Positions 23,401 to 37,020 of a stretch of DNA of 64,000 nt are shown piece after piece. Where the stretch lies: positions 17,107,429-17,171,428 of the forward strand of contig NC_058056.1 of the NCBI RefSeq assembly GCF_020085105.1, in the 5' to 3' direction. Below the pieces are notes generated by a model, which had not been told where the DNA came from, did not search any database, and saw nothing but the letters and a program-made list of their open reading frames with translations. The first letter of the stretch is position 1. Every line of letters begins with the position of its first letter. A program made the translations under genes and the position numbers. Source of the stretch: Siniperca chuatsi. Its lineage: Eukaryota; Chordata; Actinopteri; Centrarchiformes; Sinipercidae.

Positions 23401-24399
23401 CTTGTGTAATGATGGATACGCCAACATGGCCTGGAGACGAAGCTCTTTATGAAAAGTGACAGGAAAGCAGCGTTCATTGACGATCGATTAGCAGTCAACA
23501 TGCCATTAATAGGCTATTAAAGCCAGGACAAATCCGAATCTAACTTTACACTGTCAAGTAATGTAGTTTTTGTACAGTGGTTAGATAACGTGGTTGCTCA
23601 ACGGTCCGTGGGTGCCAGAATTGTAGCTTTTATGTGTTCATGAGAAATTTTTTAACGTCTCACCCACTCAGAACTGAGGGTTTGAACTATCCATTTTAGG
23701 TTAGGCTAAATTATATCATAATTTTGGCGAGGCTGTCGGCAAATTTGACATTGCGCTACGTCACATAAAACAAGGAGAGTGGTTTAAATATAACACACTT
23801 TTTTAGATGATGAACAATTACACGCCCCCTACATTCTTATCTTTATTTTGCACATTTGTGCGTAAATGCGCACGGCTGGAGCTATCCTCCCCATTATGCA
23901 GAGGTTTAACAGATGTTCAAGTCACTCCCTTCCGCCTGGCAACCCCCCCCCCCCATCCTCACCACAGCCATTGACCCTTTATGACAAGTCACTCAGCGAT
24001 CTCACTTTAGAGCAAACCACAATATTGAACCGTGAGACAGGACTTCAGTCCAGTGCTATTTAAAAGATATACTGTGTGAGCAATGCAGAGTATCCAAACA
24101 AGACTTTGACCTCAAATACCTTTCTTAAATATGTCAAGAGGAGGACAAATATTGCCCTAAATTCCCCAGGTCTGCTGGGAAAATAATTGTTTGTATTTGC
24201 TGATTGAGCAATGTGCTGGGGCTAGGTTTGGGCAAAACAGATCTGGGATTACAGGCCTCCGTGTGGACTTGACATCAACATTGTCCCATTTGATTTTGAT
24301 CATCCACAGAAAGCACTACTCCTGATGGTCATTCTAAGGAACTAGGAGCTGTTTCTAGGATATCAAAAATGCCAACAGATTATTTTCCTCCCGTGACAA

Positions 24400-24720
24400 C
24401 GCTTGTCTGCAGATTCCAGAGTTCTCAGTGCGTAAATCTATGCGAAACACACACACACACGCACTAGTGTGTCTGGGCAGGGATCAGGTGCTTGTCGGAA
24501 AGGCTACGGACACAATCGGGTCTCTCTTTCAATGGATGGGAGAATTCCGAGCCTGGCGTCAGTGAGTCTGCCTCTCTCCCCGCCCTCCCTCTCCCTCTCC
24601 CCGCTCCTCAGTGCAGCTGGACGCAGACAATCAAGCCATCAACAATCGCCATGCATAATAAGCAGCGCCCCCTCCTCTCTTCTCTCTACTTCTCTCTCTC
24701 AATTAAATTTCAATCCACTA
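24400..24720. promoter_or_regulatory. possible id3 upstream regulatory block
   Basis: A GC-richer segment contains GACAATCAAGCC, ATCAACAATCGCC and ATGCATAATAAGC near 24625-24665, which resemble PBX/SOX and POU-type sites, plus CTC-rich tracts. It is noticeably less AT-rich than its flanks. Conservation is untested. Confidence 0.25.
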
Positions 24721-26930
24721 TATTTTAATGACACCCAAATACTATTAAGGAAGTAAAAACATTAATAATAAGCCTAAACATCTGGTCCACCTCTATGGCT
24801 GAATGAGTGTTTCCATACATGCAGGGTCTAAATCTCACGCCTCCACTCATCTTTTACCTCTCAAAGCACCTTTTCTCAACATAAACAAAGTGTCTCTTTT
24901 TACTTCTGGTAACAACAGAACAGAGTGTAGCGTAATGATGGTCATCTTGTGAGATGAGACAGGAGGAGGGAGCGAGACAGATGATGTGGAGAGGCAGTGC
25001 TGTATACAGAAGGTTACCTTTTTATCCACAAGTGCAGGCCCATCTTGGAGGGATAATTAAGTGGGAAGAAACACACTGAAACTTAATTCTTTGTATCCCT
25101 GGTGTGTGTCATGCATGATTACTCCTCCTCCTCCTCCTCTGCTCCCTGTTTTCACTCTGTCCTTCATCAAAGACGCTACAGTCTTCTCCATCAGCTTTGA
25201 ACAGCCTACAGATCCCAAGCTTTTGTCCCTGGTGACCCAGGCAGTGACATGACATTTTATGCATTTTAGTTGATTTGTACTGGTCACTTGTGATTTATGT
25301 TTGAGTCTCTTGTTCAAGCTTGTGCATAATGATCTCGCTTGATTTCTACACGAGAGGGTGTCCAATGTATTAAGAAAGAAACTCACCCACGTAACTTCAT
25401 TCATTAATTAATTCCCTCACCCACTATGTGCCCATTGTAGCTGTTAGAAGACATTGCAAACTCTACACACTGGGATCAGGATCGTTCATGCGTCTCTTCT
25501 GTATAACTTTTCAGCAACTTTATGTCTATGACACTATCGCTGTCTGGTTAATACTAAAATATACTGTATCTTGGTGGAGCACAGACAACTTTTCACAGAA
25601 ATGATTTGTCTCTCGAACGTCCCCAACATTATGGTAGTGGAATACTAAAACACCGGAATATTCCTTTAAGATGCTTTTTGATATCAGATGTGAACTACTG
25701 TTTCAATTGTATCTAAATACAATTTGGATATGGACAGAAAGTGTGAACAGGGCTTCTGTATCTTTGTTTTGCCACTGAATACGAACCACTTGAAATGTTC
25801 CGGTAGGGTGAGTACAAAATGGCTAAGTAGATGTTCCATTAAAAATATCTTGACAGAAATACTGGCAGTAGTCAGTAACATAAGGCAATAGTTTCACACT
25901 ACTGTGGCTGCCCATTGTGGGAACTTTGCTGTTGTCATTATCATGTTGTCAGGTGGCCCTGTCTATGTCCTTGGGTGTGAATATTTTAATGGTCCGTGCA
26001 GGAATAAATGGAGGCCATACAACTGCATTGCAGGTGGGACACAAGCCACAGAAGGCCATAAAGCCCATGGCCACCACATAGGATCAAAACAAGCTAACTG
26101 TAATGTTCAGTCTGACTGTGCGGGTGGAGAGGCTGCCAGCTGTTGGTCACACTATTGTTTTGTCGTTTTCATCGTCCCTGACTGGAACGGTCCGTTTATT
26201 CTGCAGCCATCCAATGAGGATAAACATCTGGCTTTGTGTAAGCATATTTAAGGTCAGACATGGTGATCATGGTTGGGGCCAGTTGGTGTAGGCGAGGGTG
26301 ATCTGATTATTCATAACACCTTCCATCATTCCTCTCAAAAACTTGGAACAGGTTTTGAATTTGAATTTTATACTGTAATTTTCTTTATTAATAAATTGAC
26401 TCATTCAGAGGAGACATTGCTGCATTCTTCAGCTTGCCCAACAGACTGTCAAGCAGTCAGAATGATTATTTACAGCCACTCTAGAGCTGACAGTGAACTT
26501 GTTGCTGTAGTCTTCCACTGGATGACCATTAATGGAAGCACTGCAGGCCGTAATCTCTCCTCTAAAACCATTCCTCTGTTTTCAAAACTGCAAATAAACA
26601 CCAGAATGAGTGTCTGCAGACTGCACAGAGACAAACTGCCTGTGTCTGCTAGTTGTCTCCACATTGCCAGGGAAGAATTAGTCTGATCCACATCCAGTCT
26701 TGGGCTCTCTCAGTGTGGAGCTACATCCTTAATCGTTTACCAAAATCAAGACCTATGTAACAATTTGCAGATGACTACCAGATGATGACCATAATAATTA
26801 CAAAATGCTCTTGTGTAATTGCTGTTTTTACTGTTGTTTTGCAAGTGGGACATTTGTGGTGAACACACTTTAAACTCACTTGAACTAGAATTTTGACCTT
26901 GTAATTACAGACTGTCTGGCTCCATACAGA

Positions 26931-26977
26931 TGTCTCTATGTACAGACCCCACACAGTGTGGCCTGTACATAGAGACA
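26931..26977. repeat. perfect long hairpin (15-bp arms plus inner stem)
   Basis: Arms tgtctctatgtacag (26931-26945) and ctgtacatagagaca (26963-26977) are exact inverse complements. Between them ccacac-a-gtgtgg forms a second stem. The whole 47 bases could fold almost completely. Confidence 0.9.
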
Positions 26978-27828
26978 CAAATAATGTTTGCGAATGGGAT
27001 CCAAATCCATTCCTGCACTTCCATGGCTCCAGTATACTCCAAACGAAGTCCCTTTTGGCTAAACTGTTGTTGAATTTAATGCTGAGAAAAAAATTAAGTA
27101 TTCGGGCTGCAGCTTGATCTGTTCGTTTAAAGACTCGATGGAGGAGAAGCCTGCAAGTTGCGTTGGAAGGAGACGACCGACCTGGAAATAAACCAATCCC
27201 AACATTTTGACCAATTATAATGGTGTATTAAGTTGCAGTGAATGAGACTGGGTGAAAATTTTGACAGGCTCAGCTAACCAGACCGTGCACGTCGAGGTAA
27301 TCAAGGCTAAATATGGCTCTTCATTTTGTTCACAGACCCCACACAACGCAAGTTCATGCATGTGTTTTTGCATGGAGGCAACATGGACTGGGGGAGCAAG
27401 ATGGAGAGATACAAACAGGAAATTTGTACGGGTGATCAGGAAGCAGAGTCCAATGAAGAGGACGAGCTAGGAGAGAAAGAGAACATCAGTGTGGAAAATG
27501 ACTGCAGGAGAGACTTGAGGGCAAGCAACAGAAAGGAGAAAGAGACACTGAGATGGCGAAAGACAGAGAAGAACTGAGAGAAAGAAAGACATAGAGGACT
27601 GCTGCTGCAGGGGTTCAGCTGGTCGGGCTTCACAGACACACAGACAGAGGCCATTAGGTCCCTGGTGGGTATCTCTGCACCTGTGTGTGTATATGTGAGT
27701 GTGTGTCATGTGTTTCTAGGTCAAGTGGGTCCCTGAAATCTAAGATGAGCCGCAGCAGTGACTTTCTCCTTCTGTCACTGGCATTGTGGTCTTTTAACAC
27801 TTCTTATCTCCTCTATCCCCCACCCCCT

Positions 27829-27859
<31 letters not shown>

Positions 27860-27936
27860 TGTTCCATCACATGTCCATGTACAAATGGATATATGTAAGC
27901 ACACATGCATGACCACACACACACACACACACACAC
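27829..27936. repeat. two CA microsatellites
   Basis: Runs at 27829-27856 and 27914-27936 separated by unique sequence. Confidence 0.95.
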
Positions 27937-30189
27937 CCCTTCCTCATCTCTCTTGTCTCGTCCTTGTGCCGTTAATGAACTGAAACAGTGGGGACTAAGA
28001 CATGATACACAGCTGATTCCCACTGCTCCCACACCCACCCACACACAGACATACGCACTCACACACACTTACCCTTTCCTAATCTGGGTCAGTGGTGCCC
28101 CTCTTGGTCACCCCTGGCGGAGCCCTCCAGACAGAGGGGGCAGAGTGGGAGCAGAGAGGTCTGGACTCACAGTGACCTGATTAAAAGCTCTTACACAGAC
28201 TACTGAGCTCTGTAACCAATCAAACACACAACACACCCTGGCCTTGCTACTGGACCGTCTCTCACTCTGTCTGGCTGTCATATACTCTACTTTCTCTATT
28301 TTAGAGTGATTTGTATTCTCTTATAAGTGATTGTGAGTTTTCTGTTCACCCCTACGCCCCCCTCATCCCCTCCCAAACATGAACATACCCTCTTTCTCCG
28401 AAGTGGCTTTAATCTTGGTGGTGTGACGTGCAAAGCATCATCAGATGGACATAAGGACTCAGGGAAAATGGACACTCTGCCAGCTGGTCAGCTCTGCATT
28501 GCCATGTTCAGCTGGGCATTATGGAGCGAGTCTTAATTGGGTTTTGTGTGTGAAACCATCAAAAACACATCACATCACTAAAATCATAATGGTCCAGTGT
28601 GTTTGTCTTTCGCTGTGGGAGTATTTAAAACTTATTGCTAGAGTTGACTTTGAGTTACAAAGACCATCCTCTGAGACTCATTGCACCTCAGTCACTGCTA
28701 TTGTTGCTGCTTATGAACAGTGCTAAGCAACAATGCTTTAAAATCTGTGTAAAGCATTGTTTCTGAGACTAAGTAACACAACCATGAGTCACTCCCAAAG
28801 AGAGTACCATTACCAGGAAATGCCTATATCTGTTTAGCCATGGCTGGTCTGTGTGTATTGTTTTATGGACATTTCCTGCTAACATTGTCTGGCTACTCTG
28901 TAATTTACTGAAAATATCCTCTCACCACTAAGTTAAGAATCTGGCCAAAGTGGAGGGTCAAAGCCACTCAAGATTTCTAAAAATGTTGCTTCCTCCAATT
29001 CCCCAGAAAGGCCAAACGAGGAATATGGTCTGTAGAAGCCAGTTCTCACAAACTGGAAGCACTTGGGCTTAAAAAAAGATACAATACAGAAAAAAAGATA
29101 AAGACTCAGAAATTCAAACAAAACTGACACACATATGAAAATATACATTAAACTGACTGACATTAGCACTGCATCATAAAATGCAGGTACCTCATTCATA
29201 TCAGTGATACCACTGTATTGACGCACTGGGAATACCGACGCAGGGCTTAGTAAAAAAACAAACAAAAAAAAAAAAAGCAGCTGAATATTGAACCTGGTTC
29301 TACATTTGTTGCAACACTATGCTACGTCATCCAGCAAAGCTCTGCCTCTGCTTCAGCCAGTCAAAGTTCTACAGGAGCACATTTCAGGTAGATTAATTTG
29401 TGATTTGAACAATGTCTTTTTTTGTTTTCCAGGATAAGGATAAAATGATTGCTGCTCTGATAACTTTGTATGTATTGTATTAATCAATCTGGCTGTCCTG
29501 GATCACATTTTACTTTCTTACTTGTACCTTTAGCAATACACACACATTAATACAGCCACTTGCTTTTTTTTTTTTTTTTTATTGAAGTGCTATTTTCGGT
29601 CTGAACACCCACTTAGACGCCTACTATGTTCCCAGTTCAGTTCAAGGCAGGAAACTTTGTCATATGTCATTCCCCTCCGTCTTTGTATGTCTACTGTTAT
29701 ACAAAACAACAAAACACCATAAATAATCTTTTTTTAAAGAGCTTGATATCTCCAAACCTGGGCAAATAAAACCAAAATTATCTGCATGACAGGACACCAG
29801 AGAAATAGTGAAGGCAGAGATAGAGACCACTGTGTCAGGCTGATGACCTCAACACAGTGAGCTCAGATAAAGACGAGCACTTCAAACACCACTGATAAGC
29901 TTCACAGTGAAGGACGAAGAGCAGCTCCTTTGGCCAAAACAAGAGATATGGCTGACAAAGCCCAGTTTATGAGAGGTGAGAACTAGTGTTAAACAGATAG
30001 AAATCACAATTTTTTCAATGTGGGTTTTATGTTGAGCGTCAGCAGAGGATAAAAGTTTGGAGGATTCTGTCAGATGGGGCATCACCTTTATCTAATCAGT
30101 GTTAATACAGTCAACAGTGGCATTTTGTAGCTGAACAGGCTTCAGCCTAACGTGACAGACAAACTACGGCAATGTTAGTGGTCAATCAA

Positions 30190-30190
<1 letters not shown>

Positions 30191-30221
<31 letters not shown>
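30191..30221. repeat. TG microsatellite
   Basis: About 15 TG units. Confidence 0.97.
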
Positions 30222-30222
<1 letters not shown>

Positions 30223-31294
30223 CATTCACATCACAGCAGCCCTATAATGACTGTTTAACAACCTGAGTAATGCTCACCTGTGTCAACGCGTTGACAGTGA
30301 CTGAGTTAATTATTGTCCCCCAGACGTCTGCAAGGCCTCAGAGAGACAGAGGGATTACAGAGGACAAACTGAAGATTAGATCAACCAAGAAGCTACCTTT
30401 CTTTTCAGCTGCAAGACCAATCGATCTCAAGACTTAAGTTCCACTCTGCTGTTTAAATATCACAGATAAGCAGAAGCATCAGTGCTGTTATTCACACTTG
30501 TTTAAGATAATGCTCATAAATGACTTTTCTGTTCACGCCAGATGTGTGCCCCCCCTTGTTAAGGAGGCAGATGATTCCACCCTCCCCGACCAACAACAAC
30601 ACTCCAATGTTAGGCTAACCTCCTGGTGACTTTACCGCAGCATCTGGCAAACGTTAGGCTTCACCTGAACCCACCGTTTATGCTGTAATTTGAGCAGCGT
30701 TCTTATAGACGCGGCTTCAGGAGGCAAAGCTGGGTGTATGTGTGCGATCATGTATGTACTCCCGCATTTGTGTGCTCTCCGGGCTCAGCCCCGCTTGCAC
30801 AGTTTAAAAAGACAATTGCTCGGTTCAGGATGGGAACCAAAGAAGCCGGCGCAGGCACAGCAGGGGAGCCCTTTTCACAGCACGCACAATAACCATGCAG
30901 CCCCAGAGAACACAGTGCCTGGCTTGCCTTGTGAACGCACAGCAGTGACAGTGTGCCGCGCACGTGGTCGAGACGGGTCTATGTGTCCTTTTGTTAGCAG
31001 CAACTGATAAGTGAAAAAAAAAAAAAGCAAAAACAGACCTATAAGACAATAATACCACACTCCCTGCACAGCTGGCATATTTTCTGAGAAGCAATTTCCT
31101 CTAAAAATTCTGACACGGGAATAATGATGGCTTTGATTGGGCCCCAGTTAACGGGAGGCACTTCCTGTTCCTTTGTATTGGTTTCATTGTGAGGCGATGG
31201 GGTGGGAGGGGGAGGAGGGGGCGAGGCAGGGTTTGAGGGAAACAGCTGCTGGAGATGACACAGTCAAGAACATCCCTGTGACCCCACCCCTGCC

Positions 31295-31296
<2 letters not shown>

Positions 31297-31352
<56 letters not shown>

Positions 31353-31364
31353 CGCGCACATACG

Positions 31365-31421
<57 letters not shown>
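31297..31421. repeat. CA microsatellite with CGCA/TGCG core
   Basis: CA units flank a central segment (31350-31385) of tgcgcgcacatacgtgcgca and cgcacg repeats. The full 125 bases alternate purine and pyrimidine, favourable for Z-DNA. Confidence 0.97.
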
Positions 31422-31423
<2 letters not shown>

Positions 31424-33329
31424 TCACCTCTTTTGCATTGGTAGACCTGTAAATTTGGTTTCAACCCGATTTCCCAACTGACCCAGTTAAATCTCTTCAT
31501 GACAACCAGTTTGAGTGGAGACAGTTAAGACATCAGTCTCACAAAGTCAGGACATGACCGTGAAACATTGACTCTAAATTGCAGAGTGAAATGTTATTCA
31601 GAGATCAGCTTTCAGGCCATCATGGCATCTTAAAGTTCAAAAGCAAGACACTTGTATCAGTCACTGATGCCTGTCATCTCTGGTCTAGAGTCCTGGCCAA
31701 CGAGAATATCTAGATTAGTGTGGCTAAAGGGATAATACCTACTGCACTCAATTACAAGAAACCAGGGTCAAACTGAATATCTAAGTAATTTTAAGTAATT
31801 CTGAGAGTCTTTTAACCTGCTAGGGAGACCAGATGGATGGGGTTTATTTCAACAGCACCATTCAGAGTATTTGTCAAACGGTTGATCATTACACTACATT
31901 ACACATTTCCTGTGATTGTCTCAACATTCAAGCACATGTCACATTGCCTTATTTGTCACCAATTTGCAGCCAGAGTAGCATATAAACAACTACATGAAAA
32001 GTCATGAGCACAATATAACCCAGCTTTGAATTAATTATCGCCACAACAAAACTTTGAGCGATTGAGCAGCGAATGAAAAGAACAATGCTGCAGCAGCAGT
32101 GATGATTTTTTAATCTTACATAAAATCAGCAGGTAGACCAAATATAGCTCAACTTTTGAAAACAGAGTGTATTTTCTGGTTTAAAAAAGCTGTTACGAAA
32201 TGTTGCGAAAAGGTTAGGGTTTGTCTTGTCTGTTGTTTGCACATTTCTAAGGGAAGTCTCACTTGTTATCTGTAAAGGAAAGTCTGTGGTTCTCGAGTTA
32301 ATTGCTGCAAAAGCAGATGTATGTTGCATTAATTCCTCTTTAAGAAAACACATACCTTGGTGTGCAGTCTTTGGAATAATTATATTTTATATTTTGACAA
32401 TTTGCAAGGCACCCACTGCTCACATGCAGGTATTTGAATGCACGCACATAAACACACACTTGTGCTTTTATGCATACACACGCCCACGTTTTCTATCTGA
32501 GTGAGGTTTTCCATTAGTGTTTTTGCAGAGATCACAGGTTGTTCTGTTTCCTGCCACACAGTGTTTCGCCACAGAAGCTAACCAGTGTTCATGCTCTCTC
32601 TGCTGTGCATTGAAGATGATCACTGGAAAATCATCAGCATGACACACACACACACACCTACCACAAACACAGATGCATGAACACAAACACAAACACAGTT
32701 ACTGATCAGCCTTTTCTTGCATCTAAATCATAGAGCACCTATATATGTTTAGTCCCAAAATCTGACAATTTGCTTTTTTTCTCTCAACTTATTTTTTTTA
32801 CCTTTCTCATCTCATGTATTAGCTTTCGCTCACTTCCTTTCCTCTATTCCTTTTTTAAAATCTCTATACCTTTCTTCTCCTCTTTCCCTCCTCTCATCCC
32901 TCTCTTCAGCAGTGCCAGTCTCTGAGGAGGGCTGATGTGTGCTCCAGATGTTGAGGTAGACTGGCTGGAGACAGAGAGGGCAGAGGGCTTCCCCATACCT
33001 CCTTCTCTTCTTCTCTTTCCCTTTCTCTTTCTCCTTCTTCTCCCCTCAAGCTTATATTACTTAATATTTATTTATTTATTTATATTTATTTTTGTGTTTT
33101 GTTGGATCCCTTTGGCTTCTGTGGCTTCACGCAGTTGCTTACTTTTAAGGCCACCTCTGTTTATGAGAATTCAAATTGGTTTTAATACCAATCATTTAGC
33201 AAAACTATGCCTTTATTTGTGATCAAATTAACTGCATATGAGCTAATATTGATGATCCCACTACAACCTTGCAACAGAATACCAAGGACACTTATGACAT
33301 CATCATAATCATTTTCTATGGTATATTAT

Positions 33330-33425
33330 TATTATTATTATTAGTATTTGTTTATTTATTTGGATCCCCATTAGCTGTTACCAGCCCAACAGCTACTCTT
33401 ACTGGGGTCCATATTAAAAAAAATG
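33330..33425 (-). mobile_element. LINE/SINE 3' tail
   Basis: It contains tttggatccccattagctg and cagctactcttactggggtc. On the minus strand it ends in AATAAATAAA plus a TAA-type microsatellite, typical of a dispersed fish retroelement tail. Confidence 0.65.
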
Positions 33426-34835
33426 ACTACAACCATATCGTTGACTAATGTTAATAAACGGTCACCCTGCTGGTAGTTTCCCTCTTCAGTTATTGTTGAC
33501 TCTTCTCCTCCACAAACTTGTCTCTGCCTCATGACCTCTCTCTTGCTCTGTTTCAAAACAAATGTTGGAGTTGTTGTCTTCACATAAGGCCTTATGGGTT
33601 GGGTCAGGGGTCATCTAGCCTCTGAAGATACTATCTCTCTGTATGTGAACATCCATCCATCACTGTGGATACAGTGTCACCTTCCTCACCTCTTGTCCCA
33701 TACAGCATCTCTCCTCCTCCTCCTTCTCCTCCTCCACCCCCCCGCTCTCTGTCATCCATTCGGGGGCCTGCGTTCGCTCACCCAGTCCCCTCCGTCGACC
33801 CACTTGCTGGTGCTTCCTTCAAAGGACACATTGATCACCGGCGGACACAGATAGACGTTTAAGGGGGTTGTACTGGTTTCTCTGTGTGAGTGTGTCTGCA
33901 AAGCAGCAGGGGTCACGCTGTGAAATTAGGCTGCATGCCGGGGCTAATTGAACTCAGGGGTCACTAGCGTGCATCGTTGACCATGCAAGTTACTTAGCAT
34001 ATCTTAATCTACTGATAAGATTGTGTGTGTGTGTGTTACAGGTAATTTAATGTAAAAATAACAAACTGAAAAACAAGGTAGCTGTTAGATAAGTGGAGGA
34101 AAGAGTTTAGTGGTTTCAAGTGTTATTGCTTTACGTTACGGGAAATGAGTGCAGCTCTCACAGTTTGCTGCCATAAACATGTTGATTGTATTTAATTAGA
34201 CAAACGTGTGATTGCTTGGCTTTTGTTGATGATAGTACAGGAGGTTTGGAATTGGATGCATTCATTAAACAAACGCTAGCTTGTAAACATACAGTAATAG
34301 TAAGTATTAATAAGTCCTTGTCAGGGATATTGGAATAAATATAGAAGCTACAAAACCCAAATGAAAAATTTGATGTCAAGACTGCTCTCAGGCAACTTTT
34401 CCCCCTTGATGTCTTGGCTGTTTTCCTCATTTAAGAGTGTAATTCAATTCCATATACGTGTCACTCTCAAAATAGAATGTTAGACATTATCTTTACAGCC
34501 ACATGAAGAAACACCAATAACCAACCCAAGTCCACTCACACAAATGTCTATCTATTCAAAGGTCACATTAGGTAGTGATTGGGCATTTTGAAATAGCTGC
34601 TAAATTCACTTTGCTGTAATTAGAGCACTTACCAGCACACCAATGTGTAACGCATCAGTCCGGTCACTTCTAGGCAATTAAGACTTGTTTAATTTCACCT
34701 GCTGTGACCCAACATCTCCTGAATATTATTAAGAAGCAGCTATTCTGGATTTCCTGTGAGAATTACAAAACACAGAATAAGGCCACAGTTAGTAGTTCAT
34801 GCAGTACTTATCAAGAACTTACACACTAGTTAAAA

Positions 34836-35069
34836 TGAGACTATGTAACTTTTGCTGAACAGCCTCATGGTGGCTACAATTGCAGGATTATGATAAATGC
34901 TAACTGTAGCAGTTAGTAACATTAGCCACCATAAGCTACTGGTCACACCAGATCAAGTAAAGCTGTAGCAGCAAAACCCCAAAGTGTGTTGAAATGAATA
35001 AGGGTGCGTTTTATTGCTTATGAATTGAAAGATTGTGTTATTTCATCTTTCAAAAGTTACATAGTCTCA
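34836..35069. mobile_element. MITE, 234 bp with 19-bp perfect inverted ends
   Basis: tgagactatgtaacttttg begins at 34836 and its exact inverse complement caaaagttacatagtctca ends at 35069. No coding capacity. No clear target-site duplication is seen. Confidence 0.9.
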
Positions 35070-36998
35070 CTTCAGCACACATAAAAACATTAGAATTGAC
35101 TATAAATAAAATACAATAACCTTAAAATTGTGACATTATATACTATATTCTATGGCAAAAGTCTGGCTTTAAATTGTTTACCTCCAAAGAATGAAGGAAA
35201 ACGTAGTCAGTTGGGCAGTGATCTACTCAGTTGCTGCTTTGATGTTGACCCATATTGTTCTGGCTGGCTTCTTATCAAATGACCACAACTCTTGACTGGC
35301 ATGCTGATGGAGGGTCAATGTGTGTGTGCGTGTGTGTGTGTCCAGCCTTTTACTTCAGACTACACTGCCTCTACATGCAGACAGACAGACATTCTCTGCC
35401 TCCTTTGCCCATCTGGAGCAAAGGCTTAAGAGTTGCAACAGTGTTGATGATGACTTTAATAAATGTGTGTGTGAGGGTGAGTTTGTGTGTACTTGATGCC
35501 CTCGTGCTCTCCTTTCCTCTACTGCAGCTCTCTGTGGCTTGGCCTTTGACCTGGTCATTTGACCTCACCAGTGCTGACCGCTCGTTGGTCGTCCAGCTGT
35601 GAAATAGACTCTGTATGTGTGTGTGTAGCACACATCTGTGCTCTCGCTACATCCTGGAGGAGCTCTGTGCAAAAAGCCTGATTAACACATTTGTTTGTTT
35701 CCTCATAGTGTGGGTTCCTACGTGGTTTTCCTCTTATCGTTGACCTATTTGTTCACACTTAAATCTGCACTGTAAAAAATCTTTCTATCACTGCTCTTCC
35801 ATTCTTTTGTTCCCAGATTCCTTGCTCCCTCTGCAGAAGAGCAGAGGAACTGCATCCTAGTATAGACAGACACAATTTCCAGTTATACATTTGGGACTCA
35901 GGAACAGGAGGAGGAGACTGGGCAGACAAACCACAACTGTCAGAAATATGTAAATCAATGGCATTTTAAACCACAATAGAATTACTTTAGTGTTACATGC
36001 AATATTCTGAAACAATCACCAACTGGATGAAGCATTGTGCAGGTAAAGCTTACTGTTTTACGTGCACTTCATCTCCCTTCTCGTGAGAGATGCATATTAA
36101 CATTTGACGAGATCTTATAAATAGTATATATAAGGTTGATTTATTAGACTGAGAGGAATGTTTAAGATCATTGTCAAACCTTCAGCAGAGAAAAGAAACA
36201 GAGCACACTGATTTCCGTCACGTGGCTGATGCAGAAACTTTCTCAAATTTTGTCTTTAACAGACTAATTCTCATAAACAGAATAACTCCTTTTTAAAGGG
36301 CAGTTCCAGCAACTTGTGGATACAGTGTAAGCCCGCTCAGCGACAGTGTCAAGAAATCGTGTCCCTCCATTTCTCCCCACATCTCCCTTTCTTTCGTTTC
36401 GTTCTATTTGAACTCGTCGGGTCCCCAGTACAGCACACAGGGCCCCCTTTTCGTCTCCTCCCATCCCTCTCTCTTTCTCTCCTTCCTCTATCTCTCTCTT
36501 TCTCTCTCTCTCCCCCCTGCTAGGATCCCCACAGCTGCGCGGACCAGGTGCGTTCCGCCCCGACACACACACATGCACAGACACACACACACACACTTTA
36601 CACCCGCCAACGGACGCAGCAGGAAATGCCTAATACCAGTTTTAGAATGATGCCACTATGCCAGCTTGACAGGGAGGCTGCAGGATCTGTCACCAGAGAA
36701 GGCAACAGAGAGAGAAAGTGAGACAGAGATGGAGAGCAGCATCTCACAGCTGATTGGAGAAAAAAGTGGAAACTGAAAGAATGAAACAATTGCTTTATCC
36801 ATGAACATTATGTTCTAGTTTTACGTCAAGACAGTTGACAAAACTTTGAATGCCTTAGCTCATAAACAGCATCTACACACGGCCTGTTTCACTCTCCATG
36901 GAGGTCCATTTCCAGCACTGGATATCAGCACACACAATCTTTACACCTCTCTCCAGGGATCCTCAAGTAAAAGGGACCTCTGTCTGTGTGAGTGAGAG

Positions 36999-37020
36999 TG
37001 TGTGTGTGTGTGTGTGTGTG
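36999..37020. repeat. TG microsatellite
   Basis: Eleven TG units. Confidence 0.95.

Noticed and set aside
27252..27577. Two overlapping Glu/Lys-rich plus-strand frames
   Set aside because: They come from GA-rich sequence, with no splice or domain support.
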